Assembly (NCBI GenBank): GCA_030272585.1
Contig: BSYQ01000008.1
Location: 5,580,001-5,644,000, forward strand
Direction of reading: 5' to 3'
DNA from: Bryopsis sp. KO-2023
Lineage: Eukaryota; Chlorophyta; Ulvophyceae; Bryopsidales; Bryopsidaceae
DNA: 64,000 nucleotides
The notes under the pieces: generated by a model
Databases searched by the model: none
What the model was told of the DNA's origin: nothing
The model's input: only the letters and a program-made list of their open reading frames with translations
Position numbers and translations under genes: made by a program
Shown here: positions 35,956 through 47,989 of the stretch, piece by piece
How the letters are laid out: the number at the start of each line of letters is the position of its first letter
Numbering within the stretch: position 1 is the first letter of the stretch

Positions 35956-37469
35956 ATGAGGGTGGCGGTTATTGCTCTTGTCGTGTTCGGTGTCCTCTCC
36001 GTTTCCGACGCATGGCGTACGGGTCGTGCTACCTTCTATGGTGACCAGCCTTGGTTGTGGGATATTCACAAGTAAGCATTCGGGCGCCGCCACAACTCAA
36101 AACACATAATGGGGTGTATCCTTGAAACAAAGGTTGTAGTGTGTGGTTGTGCCGCCGCCGCCGCGCAGCGGCGGTCCTCGGAATTTTTTGCTTCTTTCCG
36201 CTGCGGGTTATGCGTTTTCGAATCTTCTGCTTGTTTCGTTTTGGATGAAGGCAACTGTGAACTCGTGCGTCGACGAAACCCGAATTTGTTTCCGTGAAGT
36301 GACGGCGCTGTTGGGTGCGACTTTGGTTTGCTGATGTTTTTTCTGAGTGGTTCGTCTGTTTGCAGGGGTTCCTGCGGATATGGATACTTGGACCCAAACA
36401 AAGGAACTGGCTGGGACATTGCTGCTTTGCCTGATGGCCACTACGAGTTCTCAGGAAGCTGCGGGTATGACCACGGGGATCGGCCAACATCGACTGACTC
36501 GGACGTTTTCTTGTTCTGCCGCTTTCCGTCATGAACCGACTGAGTTTTGCATTGTGTGCTTATTTCGTTAACTTGTTTGCGTACTTTTGATATCATATAT
36601 TATTGGGTCGTACTCTTTATATATATAATTTCTGCAGAATCCTCTTGATGGCCTATGTCAAGCCACGTGGTTCTCTGTACAATTTTCCCCGAGAGAAGTT
36701 TGCGACTGTATGTATGATTTGATCGGAGAAGGTCTTATTTTCTTTTGCCTGTAGACGATGCTATGAAGTGCGCTGCAAACCCATGACTTTCAAGGACAAC
36801 TACGGAAACACCCTTGACAGAAATGGTGCATGCCACGACCCATCCAAGACTGTCAAGATCACCATCACAGACACTTGCCCTTGCAAGTACTCCGGAAATT
36901 TCTACTCCAACAAGAGGTGGTGCTGCATGGACATGGAGCATCTCGACATCTCTGTCTACACTTACGACAAGCTTGCCGATCGCCGCTGGGGTGTGATTGG
37001 TCTGGAATACAGGCCTGTCCCCTGTGGTGGTGGAAGTATCGGACCTTCCAAGCGCACAGATATTCACCAGTCGACCAACGGCCAAGGAAGCAGGTGAGCA
37101 CCGATTGATTGAATGTTTAAACTTGGTTTTTGTTAGATTGCATTGATTTGTTGGAATTTGGACTTACGTGATTGCTGGGATCAGGTTGCAGCTTTTGGCT
37201 TCGGGTTTATTGTTCATCAAATTTTCATTCTTTTTTTGAGTGGAGTTCTACTGTACATTAGAGATGCAGTAGACACCACTTACTGTGCCACTATCACATT
37301 TGGGCAGCAAATTTTTCTGCTTCGTGCACGGAGATGTATTGGATTTTAAATTTATTTGTAATATTAGCGTATAAATATTAATGTTTGTTGGAACAGGATG
37401 GACTGGCTCAAGACTGCCATCAACGAGGGCGATGCCACCGTTGAAGCTTTTGACGGAACCGGCAAGTAA
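35956..37469 (+). CDS. Secreted expansin-like (double-psi beta-barrel) protein
   Basis: Four exons in phase, 35956-36071, 36366-36464, 36755-37093 and 37397-37469, encode 208 residues. The signal peptide is residues 1-19 (VAVIALVVFGVLSVSDA). The mature part starts with GRATFYGD and contains SCGYGYLDP, SCGRCYEVRC, DTCPC, CCMDMEHLDIS and WGVIGLEYRPVPC, the cysteine pattern and HxD-like motif of the expansin D1/GH45-like barrel. The usual C-terminal expansin D2 (CBM63) domain is absent. After the barrel there are only about 40 residues ending EAFDGTGK. Expansins loosen polysaccharide walls non-hydrolytically; a barrel-only protein may act as an expansin-like or plant-natriuretic-type secreted protein. 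Extracellular location is inferred from the signal peptide. Confidence 0.88.
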
Positions 37470-39297
37470 ACTTGATCTACTCTTTGGGCAGATCAATCAA
37501 TGCCAGATTCTCTGGTCTTTTGGTAATATCAGTGAAAAACTTCGGCGTTTTGTTCGTGGTGTGTATTTGGAGGTGCGAATGTTAGGTAATGGGCTCTATG
37601 ACTAAAATCATAGACAGGATTTGACAGCCGCATAAATTGCCAGCAAGTCACGTGTCGCTACTCATGGGGTTCGTCTTTTGTTTTTTTGGGGGTTTATGGG
37701 GAAAACAGAGGGGTTTTCCTCCCTCTAAAACAATTGGCTTTATATGATATATGAGTTAGCATGATGCTTTGGAGTTTCTTTCATGTGGAGGTTGAAACCA
37801 TACAATCTTGCAGCTTGGATAGATTTCTCAAACTTGCTGAAGGGGTCGGGGTTTGTGTTTTCTTTTATACATATATCGGTGTTTTTTTCTCTTTATTCTT
37901 TGATGTGCAAAAAAAAGGAGGATGAAATATGTAGTACTTAAGGAGCACTTGTGTGATCAGTGAAGAAAAATTATAGATTGCCTGGCGGTGCTGGTCCTAT
38001 TTTTTCTGTAGTTAGGGAAACTGCTTGGCTTTCTAAATTCACGTGATATATGAGGATGATTCCACCTGCATGTTTTTTCCGCCTTCGACAAAAAATTGAT
38101 GCATATGAAAAAAAATATGATTAATATTGTCCTTTTCTTATTTACTTCGAACTTGGGATGGAAAAAAAAGGGGGCATTGGGTTTTTTTTTATTTCTTTCG
38201 TTATATATGTTTCAAAAAAAAAAAGAAAAGATGCTTTCATAAATGGAAATTTGTTTGTATATTTCCTGGAAGATATATTATTTGTCTTAAATTAGAGCCA
38301 CTTGAGATGGCTGCACCAAACACCATTATGAAACTTTTCTTGAAATGCTTTTTTTTTCTATTGTTTTTGGTTGGCCCCTTGAAATATGTTGTGGGTGGAG
38401 GAGCGTGCGATGGAATTTCATATTTGGGGTCGATGCTTGTATCTAGTGAATGCTTTCTGTTGGAGTGGTCAGGAAATAAGCAATGAGAACATGATTCTTG
38501 TTCTATTTGTGGAGCTCCTTTGTAAGCAAGCAAAAGTGTGAATACTGATGTGTTGTATCGAAGAAAAATCTGTGGATTGTTTTTGTTTTGGCATATTCTC
38601 CAGATTGTTTTTGTTAATATGCCAAAACAAAAACCACCAGCTTGCCCGACAGAACTGCTATCTTGCGAACAGAGTTCTGGAGACTTGGAAGATTTTGAGA
38701 AATTTTGACAGTTCAATAAGTTAGAGACACACTCTTTCTTTCTAATCCCTTGAGCAAGATGAGAATTATCAAAACATAAACTACAAATCGATTCCTTCAT
38801 TCGATATTCCGATGATTCTTGCTGGACACGACTTGTGGCTGCTGAACGGAAGCAACATCTTGACTGTACCAAGCCGCCAGAAAGAATCAAAAAAAAAGAA
38901 CGCCAACTGATGGACAGCTATTCAATTTCAAATTAGTGACAGAATGATGTTCTTTCCTCTCATACGGCTCCAGCAGGGGGAAAAGCTGGTCCAAGTGAAA
39001 TCGTGTTGGAAACCTTCCCCCGGCCGAGAATTCAACCTCAGCGTGAGTGTTGGCAAAAACCCACACAAGAAACCCTGCGATTTCTCGAAATTGCCATCTA
39101 TTTTCGTTCCAGATCTGACATTCAATTCCTTTTTTCCTTGGTGGCTGCGCTCACCTGGTCGCCTTTCCCCGCAATCCTTGCACTTTCGCTCTTCTTCGTC
39201 CTTTCCCCCCCATCCCTCCAAAAATCCAAGCGCCAGTCGCACCCCTCCACGTGTTGCTTTCCGAAACCCCGTTGAGAGGAAATCAGCCCTCAGGAAG
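37470..39297. other. Intergenic with an 18-bp inverted repeat
   Basis: AT-rich 3' flank of the expansin-like gene, then the 5' flank of the rhodanese gene. It contains the hairpin at 38580-38633. A 217-codon antisense frame across 38890-38237 is considered and rejected below. Confidence 0.6.
38580..38633. repeat. Perfect 18-bp inverted repeat, 18-nt spacer
   Basis: The left arm TTTTTGTTTTGGCATATT (38580-38597) and the right arm AATATGCCAAAACAAAAA (38616-38633) are exact complements. As RNA this forms a long stable stem with an 18-nt loop. No gene covers it, and no target duplication was seen around it. Confidence 0.9.
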
Positions 39298-41849
39298 ATG
39301 TCCGCCATGAAAGCGCTTTTCGGTGGACGCCCCACTACGAGCTCCATGAAGAGGTCCCCATACTCGGGAAATGTCCGCGCATTGAGAACCGTGAAGCGTG
39401 CAGGACCTTCTGGCCGCCCGATGGTGGTGCGAGTGTCCAGCAGATATCCCGACCCAGCGTTTATCGACGCTACCTTGGACGCTTTCCTTAACGGAGACGA
39501 ATCTGTAGCCAACGTCGAGCAGGCAATCGTAAGCAATCAACGCGTCTCAGCGTCTCAAGTAGATTAAAACATAAGAGGGAATATTCTTGCGGTCGCGTTG
39601 CCTGGCTCGCAGCTTTGCGTAAAGTAACGAAGGAGGTGAAACCGTTTTTGGAAAAATCGACCCCAGCCAGAGTTTTCCAGGGAGAATTGCCACAATAAAA
39701 TTTTTAAAAAATACTCCTCGATGTCTATGCAAAAAGCTTGATTCGTTTTTGTAAACCTCAGAAAAATCATCACCACACAAGAAGGATGCAATTTTGTTTT
39801 GCCAGTAGAAGATTAAAAAAATATAAAATCAATTTTTAAGAGCTTGCCGGCACAGAACATTTTTTTGTAGAGAAAAAGCTGAGCATCTCTACCTATCAAA
39901 ACCCATGTCTGTTTCAAGGCCCAGTTCAACAAGCAGACCCCTTTGCATTTATTCAAACCATTATTTCTTTTTCCACCTTTTGGGTGGAACAAGGATCCGG
40001 AACTAAAACAGCTTATTTAAACCTTATTTAAAATAAATTCATTTGCTGCCGATGAAAAGTGCTGCATACTCCCCCCCCCCCCCCTTTCTTTCCTTTTTGA
40101 AAACCCAAATGTTTTTCTTTCTTTTTCAACCCCCACATGATGGTGACTTTTTTGTTCTTTTTTTTGTGTGTGTGTGTGGGGGGTTATTCAGACGCTTATT
40201 AAGGAGGCTGGGTACACTTATTTGGATGTCCGCTCATACCTTGCGGTCGACACTTATGGACATGTGCCTGGCTCCGTGAACATTCCAATCATCTCAGCAT
40301 CAAGGAGGTGGGACTCCGAGAAGGGAGACAATGTCGTTACCGTTGAGCCTTTGGATGACTTCATTGACCACGTAGGAAAAAACCATTTCAGTTAATCAAG
40401 AAAGTTGATGTTCATAGGGGGGTGGAAAGGTGTGCATGTGGGTTAGGAAATTCGTATTTGAATTCTGAGGATCCCATGCTACTTCCGTGGGGAAGGTCCC
40501 CATTGCACATCTCCATTGAATTTTTTTGCCTCGAGCACTACTCGATATAAGCATAACGGAGGATTTCGAGTGGGTGGATGGGTGGGTTCCAAGACTGGAA
40601 CGAGTGTATTGAATGGTTGGAAATCTAACCAAGCCTTTCCCCTTTAGTTTCCTGTTGTTCGGGTGATTTTTTTTTTGGGGGGGGGGTGCTGGTTCTGGGT
40701 GGGGGTGCTGCCTGTCCAGAGGAGTAACATGGACATTTTTCCAAAAAAGCACAATCAATTCAATTTAGTTCTTTTTTCCCTCTTGGAAGTGGAGATGTTT
40801 TTTGGGGGCCAGAAACTTTCGGACCAATCCTGGTGGATCTTTGATTGTTTTATCTCTCCGGGGGCTAGGGTGGAGAAGCAACGGCTTTATTCGAAATAAG
40901 TGAATGTCGAAAGCACAGTTGCTTCTTTGTTTTGACCTCCTCAATATAGTAATTTAATCTCATCTATTTTTCCTGAAGAAATCTCACAGTTTCTTTCTTT
41001 TTTTTTAATCTTGCAGGTTAAGTATGTGTTCCCTGACAAGGAGACGAAATTGTTGGTGGCATGTGCTACTGGCAGGCAATACTCTATTGATGCTTTGATG
41101 GCTTTGGATGATGAGGGCTACGAAAATATCGTTGGGCTCAAGGGAGGATTCAACAGATGGACCCGTACTTTCGACAATAACATGCGACGAAGGGGTAAGC
41201 ACATACTCCCAGTTTTGCTGTTTTTTTTTTTGTTCTTTTTCGAATGAACTTTTATTCGATTAAAATTAAGAAAACGACCAATTGTTTTTTGTTATTTTTT
41301 CCTCTTTTCGGAATATCGTTTGATGGGGTATGTGTGTTTAGCTCATGTCTTCACATTTGTGTCCTAGTTGGAGTCTTTTTTTATTGGTAGCTTGGGAAAG
41401 TCTTAGGAAGTGTGAGGGAAGCTTTGCCCATGAATGTTGAATATTTTCGAATGAAAGGAAAAATCAGCTGTGGAAAATAGACCAAAAAAACTGTTGGTTG
41501 GTTTCACCCACTTCCGAAAGGGAATGCAATTTTTTTTTGTGCCACTCGGCCCTCTGTCAAAAACTCCTGCCTATTCCCAGCACTTTGAATTCTTTTCCTT
41601 TTGGTGGGGAATATTGAATCTTGCTCACCTCGATTCAGTCGAGCAGAACCCCCCCCACTCAAATTTTAAACTGGATGCACATCCTGATATTTATCGCTCT
41701 GTTTTAATGTTGTTTTCTTTTTCCAAACAGGAAATCCCAAATATGAGACTGTTTACGATGCCCATGGTGATGGCATGGGAATCCACAGCACTGGTGCTGG
41801 TTTCGCGAGAGTCGATTTTGTCCCAGTGGTGGATGCCGAGGATTACTAA
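39298..41849 (+). CDS. Rhodanese-domain protein, probably chloroplast
   Basis: Four exons in phase, 39298-39528, 40192-40371, 41017-41194 and 41731-41849, encode 235 residues. The ATG at 39298 was chosen because the following 50 residues (KALFGGRPTTSSMKRSPYSG) look like a transit peptide. The same frame is open further upstream to an ATG at 38944, so a longer leader is possible. One rhodanese domain follows: GYTYLDVRSYLAV, GHVPGSVNIP, LVACATGRQYS with the candidate catalytic Cys, and GLKGGFNRWTR. The C-terminal tail ends DFVPVVDAEDY. Rhodaneses carry sulfur as a cysteine persulfide; plant plastid members also act as scaffolds or in sulfur transfer. The exact subgroup is not recognised. Introns contain long C and G tracts (near 40071 and 40675). 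Confidence 0.87.
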
Positions 41850-43271
41850 TCACCTTCACCGTCCCGAGTTTCTTTTGGGGGGGGGAAAAAGCAGCTACAA
41901 CTGCTTTTTGCTTTTTGGCGTGTTTATAGACCCTCTTTCTTGGTCTATGGACTCACTCTTTTGCTTTTCTTCTTTTATGCGTGTGGAAAAAAAAGGCAGA
42001 CGTGAGATTTATGCTTGAAACGAAAAAACATTGTTTTCTCTGTTCCAGCTGGTGATTTCCGATTGAGATGGAGAAAAAAAAGAAAACGGGTGGGGAAAAA
42101 AAACAAAGCTGTTGCGTCGGGAGATTTTCTGGGGCACTTCTTGAATCAACTTTGTGCTTGATATTCATTCATTATTTTAATCGCTTTCGGTTTTCCAAAG
42201 TTGAATGACCTTCCCACTGGAAAACCATGCAAAGGGTTGGCAGCTGGTGCTGAAGTAAAAATCATATTCGAAAAAGAAGCCCAACATCATCATAATCTCA
42301 CCCATCGATTTTCATTTGTTGCATGATGTGGGCACCATAGCTCTGTCAGGTTTTTTTTATGACCTAAATTTCAATTTAAGAAAATGCTCCACACTGTATA
42401 GTGTGCAGAGCAGCCACTGAACAACCTGATTGGTTTGGTTGGTTGCCACCAGATTCTTACCTTCAACTGTAATGAATACTCTTCATTGCTTGTCAATCAT
42501 GTTACAATTTCCCCTGATAAATGTGATGATCTTTGCAATTTTTAGATGGTGCCCAACTAAATCCACAAGACTCCTGCTTAACCCACAATTAAAGTAACAA
42601 CGCAGGTGAAAAGACCCCACACAAGAAAGACAGACGAGCAGAACGCAATGCAGGAGTTGGTTTGACGCTGTGAGAAGACGAGGTCCAACGACCCAGGATC
42701 AGAGAAAACAACACCCAACGACTTCCACTTTCCATGGTGTATTTTCGTGGTGCCACCCGAAGGGAAACGCCTTCGCAATCGTCAGTCAGTGCAAGCACTG
42801 CAGCCAGCGTTACGTAAACACGTCAATCGTACCGGGTTCGATCGCGGTATCCATCTCGGTCTAGGAAGGCATGGGGGGGCTGTCGAGCCACAGGACTTGC
42901 TCCAGCCTTTCGTGTCGGCCAGTGGCCGGCGAGAAAATCACCGTCGCGATTGAGATTCGTGTTTCACGTGACCAAAGCAGTGTGCTCATGACTGCAACAG
43001 TGTAACAGCAGATACTTTGCTGACACGTTGGGCGATCGAGAGGCCAGACAACAGCCACGCACTGAATGGCTAGGAGCACTGTTGCGCTTTTTCCTGGGCC
43101 CCTCGTCTGACCAGCCCCAAAAGGCTCGATCTTTCAGCAGCATTTTCGCTTTCTTCTCACCATGCATCCCACTTAAGCACATTTCATCCTCGTCTCGTTT
43201 ACTTCACCGCGTTCGCATATTCCTTCCTGAGCTCTGCCCTGTCGCCAAAACCTTTAGGTTCATACTTCAAC
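41850..43271. other. Intergenic and rbcS promoter region
   Basis: 3' flank of the rhodanese gene, then the upstream region of rbcS. No gene is supported. A ten-G tract lies near 41878. The last 350 bp, GC-richer, should hold the rbcS promoter. No TATA box is evident in the 120 bp before the ATG. Confidence 0.6.
42964..42971. promoter_or_regulatory. G-box-like palindrome upstream of rbcS
   Basis: TCACGTGA, with a CACGTG core, about 300 bp upstream of the rbcS start codon. CACGTG G-boxes are known light-responsive elements of plant rbcS promoters. Function here is inferred from motif and position only. Confidence 0.45.
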
Positions 43272-44331
43272 ATGGCTCTCAACATGACCGCCTCCAAGGT
43301 CGTGGCCCCAGTTGTGGCCAAGGCCCCAAAGGTCGCTGCGCCATCCGTGGCCCCCGTTGCCGTCCGCCCTAGGGCCGCGACCAACGGAAGCAGCGCCAGG
43401 CAGATGCTCACCTGGACTCCCACTAACAACAAGTACGGCCGGCTTTCTGCGGCAACCATGAACTGCTCTTGTTTGCATGCATGCTGTTTGATTTTCCTTC
43501 CCGATAAATACGCCGCCTAGGTTTTTGCGACGAACTTCGGAACTGTTTTACGAACGGGGAGATGCATGTTTTTTCGAAACTTGCGGACTCGGGTTTCCGC
43601 CACTTTTCTAACTTGTAGCGCACTGCACTGCCAGGTTCTTCGAGACTCTCTCCTACCTTCCCCCTCTTACCGAGGACGAGATCGCCAAGCAGGTGACTTA
43701 CATCACCACCAACGGCTGGACCCCTTGCCTGGAGTTCGCCGAGTCCGACTTGGCCTACATTGACAGCAAGAGCGTCGTCCGAATGGGACCCATCAGCTCC
43801 GTAAGTGCTTCTCTTCAACCACCAGCGCACACTGAAAAAGGGTTTTTCTTTAGCAGTCATCAAACAGCTTCCGTGAACTTGTCGTATTGCTTTTTCCCCT
43901 CGGTTCTTTTAACCCCGGGAGACTGTAGAGGGGTGGTGCAACAGTGCTGAAACCCTTGTGGGAAGAGTGACCGAGTTCCAGCTCGAGTTAGCTGTTTTTG
44001 CAACGCTGCACAAAGTTTTGGCGGCCATAAAGTTTGGTGGAGGACATAAGTTTTGTTGGCGGCGGTGATTGACGTCCCTTGGCTTATTATTTTGCAGAAC
44101 TACAACGATAACATGTACTGGACCATGTGGAAGTTGCCCATGTTTGGCTGCGTCGACCCCAGCCAGGTCCAGGTTGAGATCAACTCTTGCATCAGGACCT
44201 TCCCCGATGCCTTCATCCGTATTGTCGGATTTGACTCCGTCAGGCAGGTGCAGGTGGCTGGATTCCTTGTCCACAGGCCAATGTCCGCACGTGACTACCA
44301 GGAACCCAACGAGAGGTCTGTCGGATACTAA
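43272..44331 (+). CDS. rbcS: Rubisco small subunit precursor
   Basis: Three exons in phase, 43272-43432, 43635-43800 and 44098-44331, encode 186 residues. Residues 1 to about 45 are an Ala/Val/Pro-rich transit peptide. The mature protein begins near [21 protein letters not shown] and contains [12 protein letters not shown] and VAGFLVHRP. The betaA-betaB loop (between [11 protein letters not shown] and NMYWTMW) is about as long as in chlorophyte small subunits and longer than in land plants. The first intron falls just before FFETLSYLP, close to where land-plant rbcS genes carry their first intron. The product assembles with the plastid-encoded large subunit in the chloroplast stroma to fix CO2. 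Codon use is C-rich at third positions, as expected of a highly expressed gene. Confidence 0.97.
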
Positions 44332-44960
44332 GCGGACTTCTTGAGTCGTCCAAATAGGTCAATTTGCATGGGTGAAGAAATTTGTGGAAAAGTACCTGCG
44401 AGTCGGGTGACGCTTTTTTCGTCACCCCTTTTTGGGTTCAATTTAGTTTGATTTTGGCGATGGTGGAAATTACATTGGGGAAGATATATCGAAACACACA
44501 GGAGAAGAAATTTTGAAGACGGTGGACAGTTTCGACAGAATTCGCTTCGAGAGGATTTTTTTATTCTTTAGTTCTTTTTCGGAAAGATGTTCGTTAAATT
44601 GTTTACTCAAGCTTATATGAACGGTAGCCTTCGGCCGCTGTTGGTTGGGCTACGTCAATACCGGAACGGACTTTACCTTGTAATGATTGTTCCTGTCTTG
44701 GAAATGTCTCCTTGTGGAAATACCCTGGACAAAACTGGTAGCACAGAAAGAAGCCGCCGCCACACCCCACTCCATTCAGTTTTGCGAAATGTCCTACCTC
44801 GTGCTTTTCTGCTCCAAGAAAGAGTCATGTACTCTTTTCCTGAGGCGACTTCACCCCGAACTGTTTGGTTTAAAAACACATCTCCTGTCCCAGATTTTGC
44901 GACGCCTGGGACGAAAACTCGACTTCTTCAGGCTGTGCATTTCTGTAATAAAACTGAGGG
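44332..44960. other. 3' flank of rbcS and 5' flank of the ankyrin gene
   Basis: About 630 bp. Several short overlapping frames are open but no splice-supported exon was found. It presumably holds the rbcS 3' UTR and the ankyrin gene promoter. Confidence 0.5.
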
Positions 44961-47900
44961 ATGATACAACGAACACGAATGGGAAATTCATACTTTGCAT
45001 GGCTTGTAACGCTTCTGCTGTTGCAATCCAACGCTGTGAACTCTTCAATTTGGACGCCGAAATGGTCGTCAGGTACGATCCAACCAGCCGTCGAAAAGAT
45101 CTGCTTCTCGTTCCATCTCGCCTCCCGGGAATTTCCCTCGAACGATGGAGTGAACCTGAACGGGCTTGGCATTAGCCCTCCAGCAAGGAATTCTTGCCAA
45201 TGACTACACTCATGCTGTGCATTTGTGCTTGGCCTATTCTCTTCCAGGGAAAAAGGACCTTAGCAGTGGGTTCCAGGAAAGAAATGCATCTCGAAGATTG
45301 TTAGCTTCTTTGAAGGACTGGGTAAGTTCTTCAAGGATCCTCCACTGACAGCACTGGGTGGGTCCAGCAATGTTTCATTTGCTTCTTGCCCCTCTTTTTT
45401 CAACATTCCACATTAAACATTCCACATTATTTTTTTCGTTTCGGTGAACTTGTTTTTTTGTTGGGAGGGGGGGAAGGGTTTGATAGCAGCTGCTCGGGAC
45501 AACGATGTTGGCAGAGTTGGACAATTACTGGGGGAAGGATGCGATATCAATGGTCGAGATTTCTTCGGCCTGACTCCGCTACATTGGGCCACAGCACGGG
45601 CCTCTAATGACGCAGCCCAGGTAATATAATATAAAATCACGTTCTCAGAAGCAGTTTCTCCTAGAAGGAATCCCATTAGCCTTTTGATTGAATTTGATAT
45701 GAGCTGTCGAACGCTGGGCTGAATCTAGGGGGTTACTGCAAATGATGTGGTGTTCTTTTCTTTGGCTAATATTCTCTTTGTTCTTTTGTTCCTTGATGTT
45801 GAGTTCCTGATTTCTGCATTGTTTTTCCATGTCGCACAATTGATTGGGTTTTTTTTTCTTCCTTTGGCATGTAGTTGCTGATTGAACGGGGTGCAGAAAT
45901 CGATTTGGGCTCGACCCGATTTTTGTGGGTAGATGGATTTTCATTGGCAGTAGGAACGACACCATTATTTATAGCCGCCAGTCTGGATCGACAAGAAATT
46001 TTACAGGTAAATTTGCCGAAATGTTCTTTTCCCCACCATTCATATAAAAGTAAATTTCCCTTTATATTGCCTTGCCTGGATCCATGACAGTGTTGAAAAT
46101 TGTTCTGCGCATGCCCTTTTTTTTGTTGAAATGAAGGGGAATTTTATTTCATTCTCCGCACGGTTGAAAAACAACCATGCATCATTCAGCAGGTGCTCTT
46201 CCTGATGCTGAGACAATTTTTGACCTTGATGTTTGAATTTTTCCCCTTTTTTCCCTCCATCCCCTCAGACATTGATTGCCAAAGGTGCAGATGTGAATGG
46301 GAAAGCGGCCAATGGATGGACACCTCTCCATCGTGCTGCTGAGCAAGGCCAATATCACAGCACCATGGTCAGTTTTTTTTAATTCTTATTTAATTATCAG
46401 TAATTGTCCAGCGCACAAATTCAAACCCACATTTTCACTATGAATCTAAGTAGTCTGACTCAGTGTTAAGGCCTCGAGCGAAAAACTCCATAAGACATGA
46501 GGCGAGATTACTGTTAATGAATTAGCCCCCCTCAAGAAATTGATTATTATTTTTTTTTAATTGTTATTTGTCATTTTAGGCTTTATTGAATGCCGGGGCG
46601 GATGCCAATGCTAAAACGCAGTATGGTGAAACACCATTGATGTGTGCAGCTTTCAAGGGGGAAATCGATATTGCACAGGTCAGTTTCGACAAATTTTGAC
46701 AATCTTTTGAACGATATAAAACAAATTTGCTCCATCAGACAGGCTGCACCTTTCTCAATTTTTCTTTCTTTCCTTGATATGTAAAAACAGCTGGAAATAG
46801 AAAGACGGAGGAATATTATACAATGGATTATGGCATTGGGGTTTGTGTCTTTTGTGTTCAAAAATACAGGCTCTGCTGGATGCTGGGGCGGAAAAAGAAC
46901 ACCGAACGAGCGAGGGGGATGCAGTGTTGCACCGGGCTGCCACTAATTTTCACAACGCAAAAATGATTGAGGTGCTTTCTTTCATTTTCCATTTTTTTTT
47001 CAAACTTGTTTCAATTTTTTTTTTTTGGGGGGGGGGAGGGTTAAGATTCCCCTTGCTCTTCTCAAAAAATGAAAAAAAAATAATCATCATTGAGGTCTTC
47101 ACCTCTGTGCTTTCGGATCAGTGGGTTTTTTGTTGTCTGTTAAAATTCATTGATGGATTTTTGAATGGGTGAAAGGTGAAACAGAAGAAACACCTCACTC
47201 AAAGCATAAGTTGTGTCGCATCCATGTATTCATTACAGGGGGGGGGGGGGGGGTTCCTGGATGAATTTTGTGCTGGTATCGTCTTTCAATTTCCCATCTT
47301 TCTTTTTTTTGTCCCTCTGCAGTTCCTTAGTAAGGCTGGTTGCGATGCCAATTCTCAAAACCACAACGGCTGGACACCCCTTCACAAATCGGCATGGACG
47401 ACGCAACCAGATGGCATCAAGGCACGTCGATTCAAGAAAAAGACGTTATTCATTACATTACATCACATCACATCACACTACATTATGCGGTGTTGGTTTA
47501 CTTCCGAATCCACCCCTCCAATTTGGTTTTTTCGTTGTCTGATTGTGTTTGACAGGCTTTGGCCGACGCTGGTGCCGACATCAACTCCAAGGATGTTTAT
47601 GGTAGAACTCCACTACATGTGGCAGCAGCCAGGGGGGGGACACCACAAGGAATCGAAACAGTCAAAGTGGGTCTGAATATTTGTGGTGAAGATCAAAACT
47701 TGAATGTCAAGCATTCCCGAAATGCATCCACAGCTTGCATATCACAGGCTGTGTATTTGCATCTCGAATCAACTCAAAACTCCCCCCTCAGAAAAATGTT
47801 TTTTTATGGTCTTTTTCAAAAACATACACATCGTTTTATTTTATGTCATCTTTTTTGTTTTTCCAGGTGCTGCTGAGCCATGGCGCAGAAAAAGGCCTCC

Positions 47901-47989
47901 AAAATAAATCTGGGTGGACTCCCAAAGAGGTCATTTGTCAACAGGCCGAAAAATGTCCAAGTCGCACTGAACTCGAAAGTTTGCTGTAG
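44961..47989 (+). CDS. Ankyrin-repeat protein with an N-terminal signal-like segment
   Basis: Ten exons in phase encode 364 residues: 44961-45072, 45248-45321, 45477-45620, 45875-46006, 46269-46367, 46580-46678, 46870-46971, 47323-47421, 47556-47666 and 47867-47989. Exon 1 gives MIQRTRMGNSYFAWLV plus TLLLLQSNAVNSS, a signal peptide or signal anchor. Exons 3 to 10 each carry one ankyrin unit (for example LLGEGCDINGRDFFGLTPLH, GADVNGKAANGWTPLHRAA, GADINSKDVYGRTPLHVAA). Introns fall at the same point of every repeat, directly before the (A)LLxxGA helix. Intron 8 begins GC (AAG|GCACGT), a GC-AG intron. Ankyrin repeats bind proteins; the partner is unknown. A secretory or membrane leader on an all-ankyrin protein is unusual. 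If exon 1 is wrong, the protein would simply be cytosolic. Confidence 0.85.

Noticed and set aside
38237-38890. 217-codon minus-strand ORF
   Set aside because: No recognisable domain, low-complexity composition, and it runs across the perfect inverted repeat; one open frame of this length is not surprising in 64 kb of AT-rich DNA.
44587-45175. Overlapping ORFs between rbcS and the ankyrin gene
   Set aside because: Only the piece from 44961 to 45072 fits a start, a leader and an in-phase donor; the others look like shadow frames.
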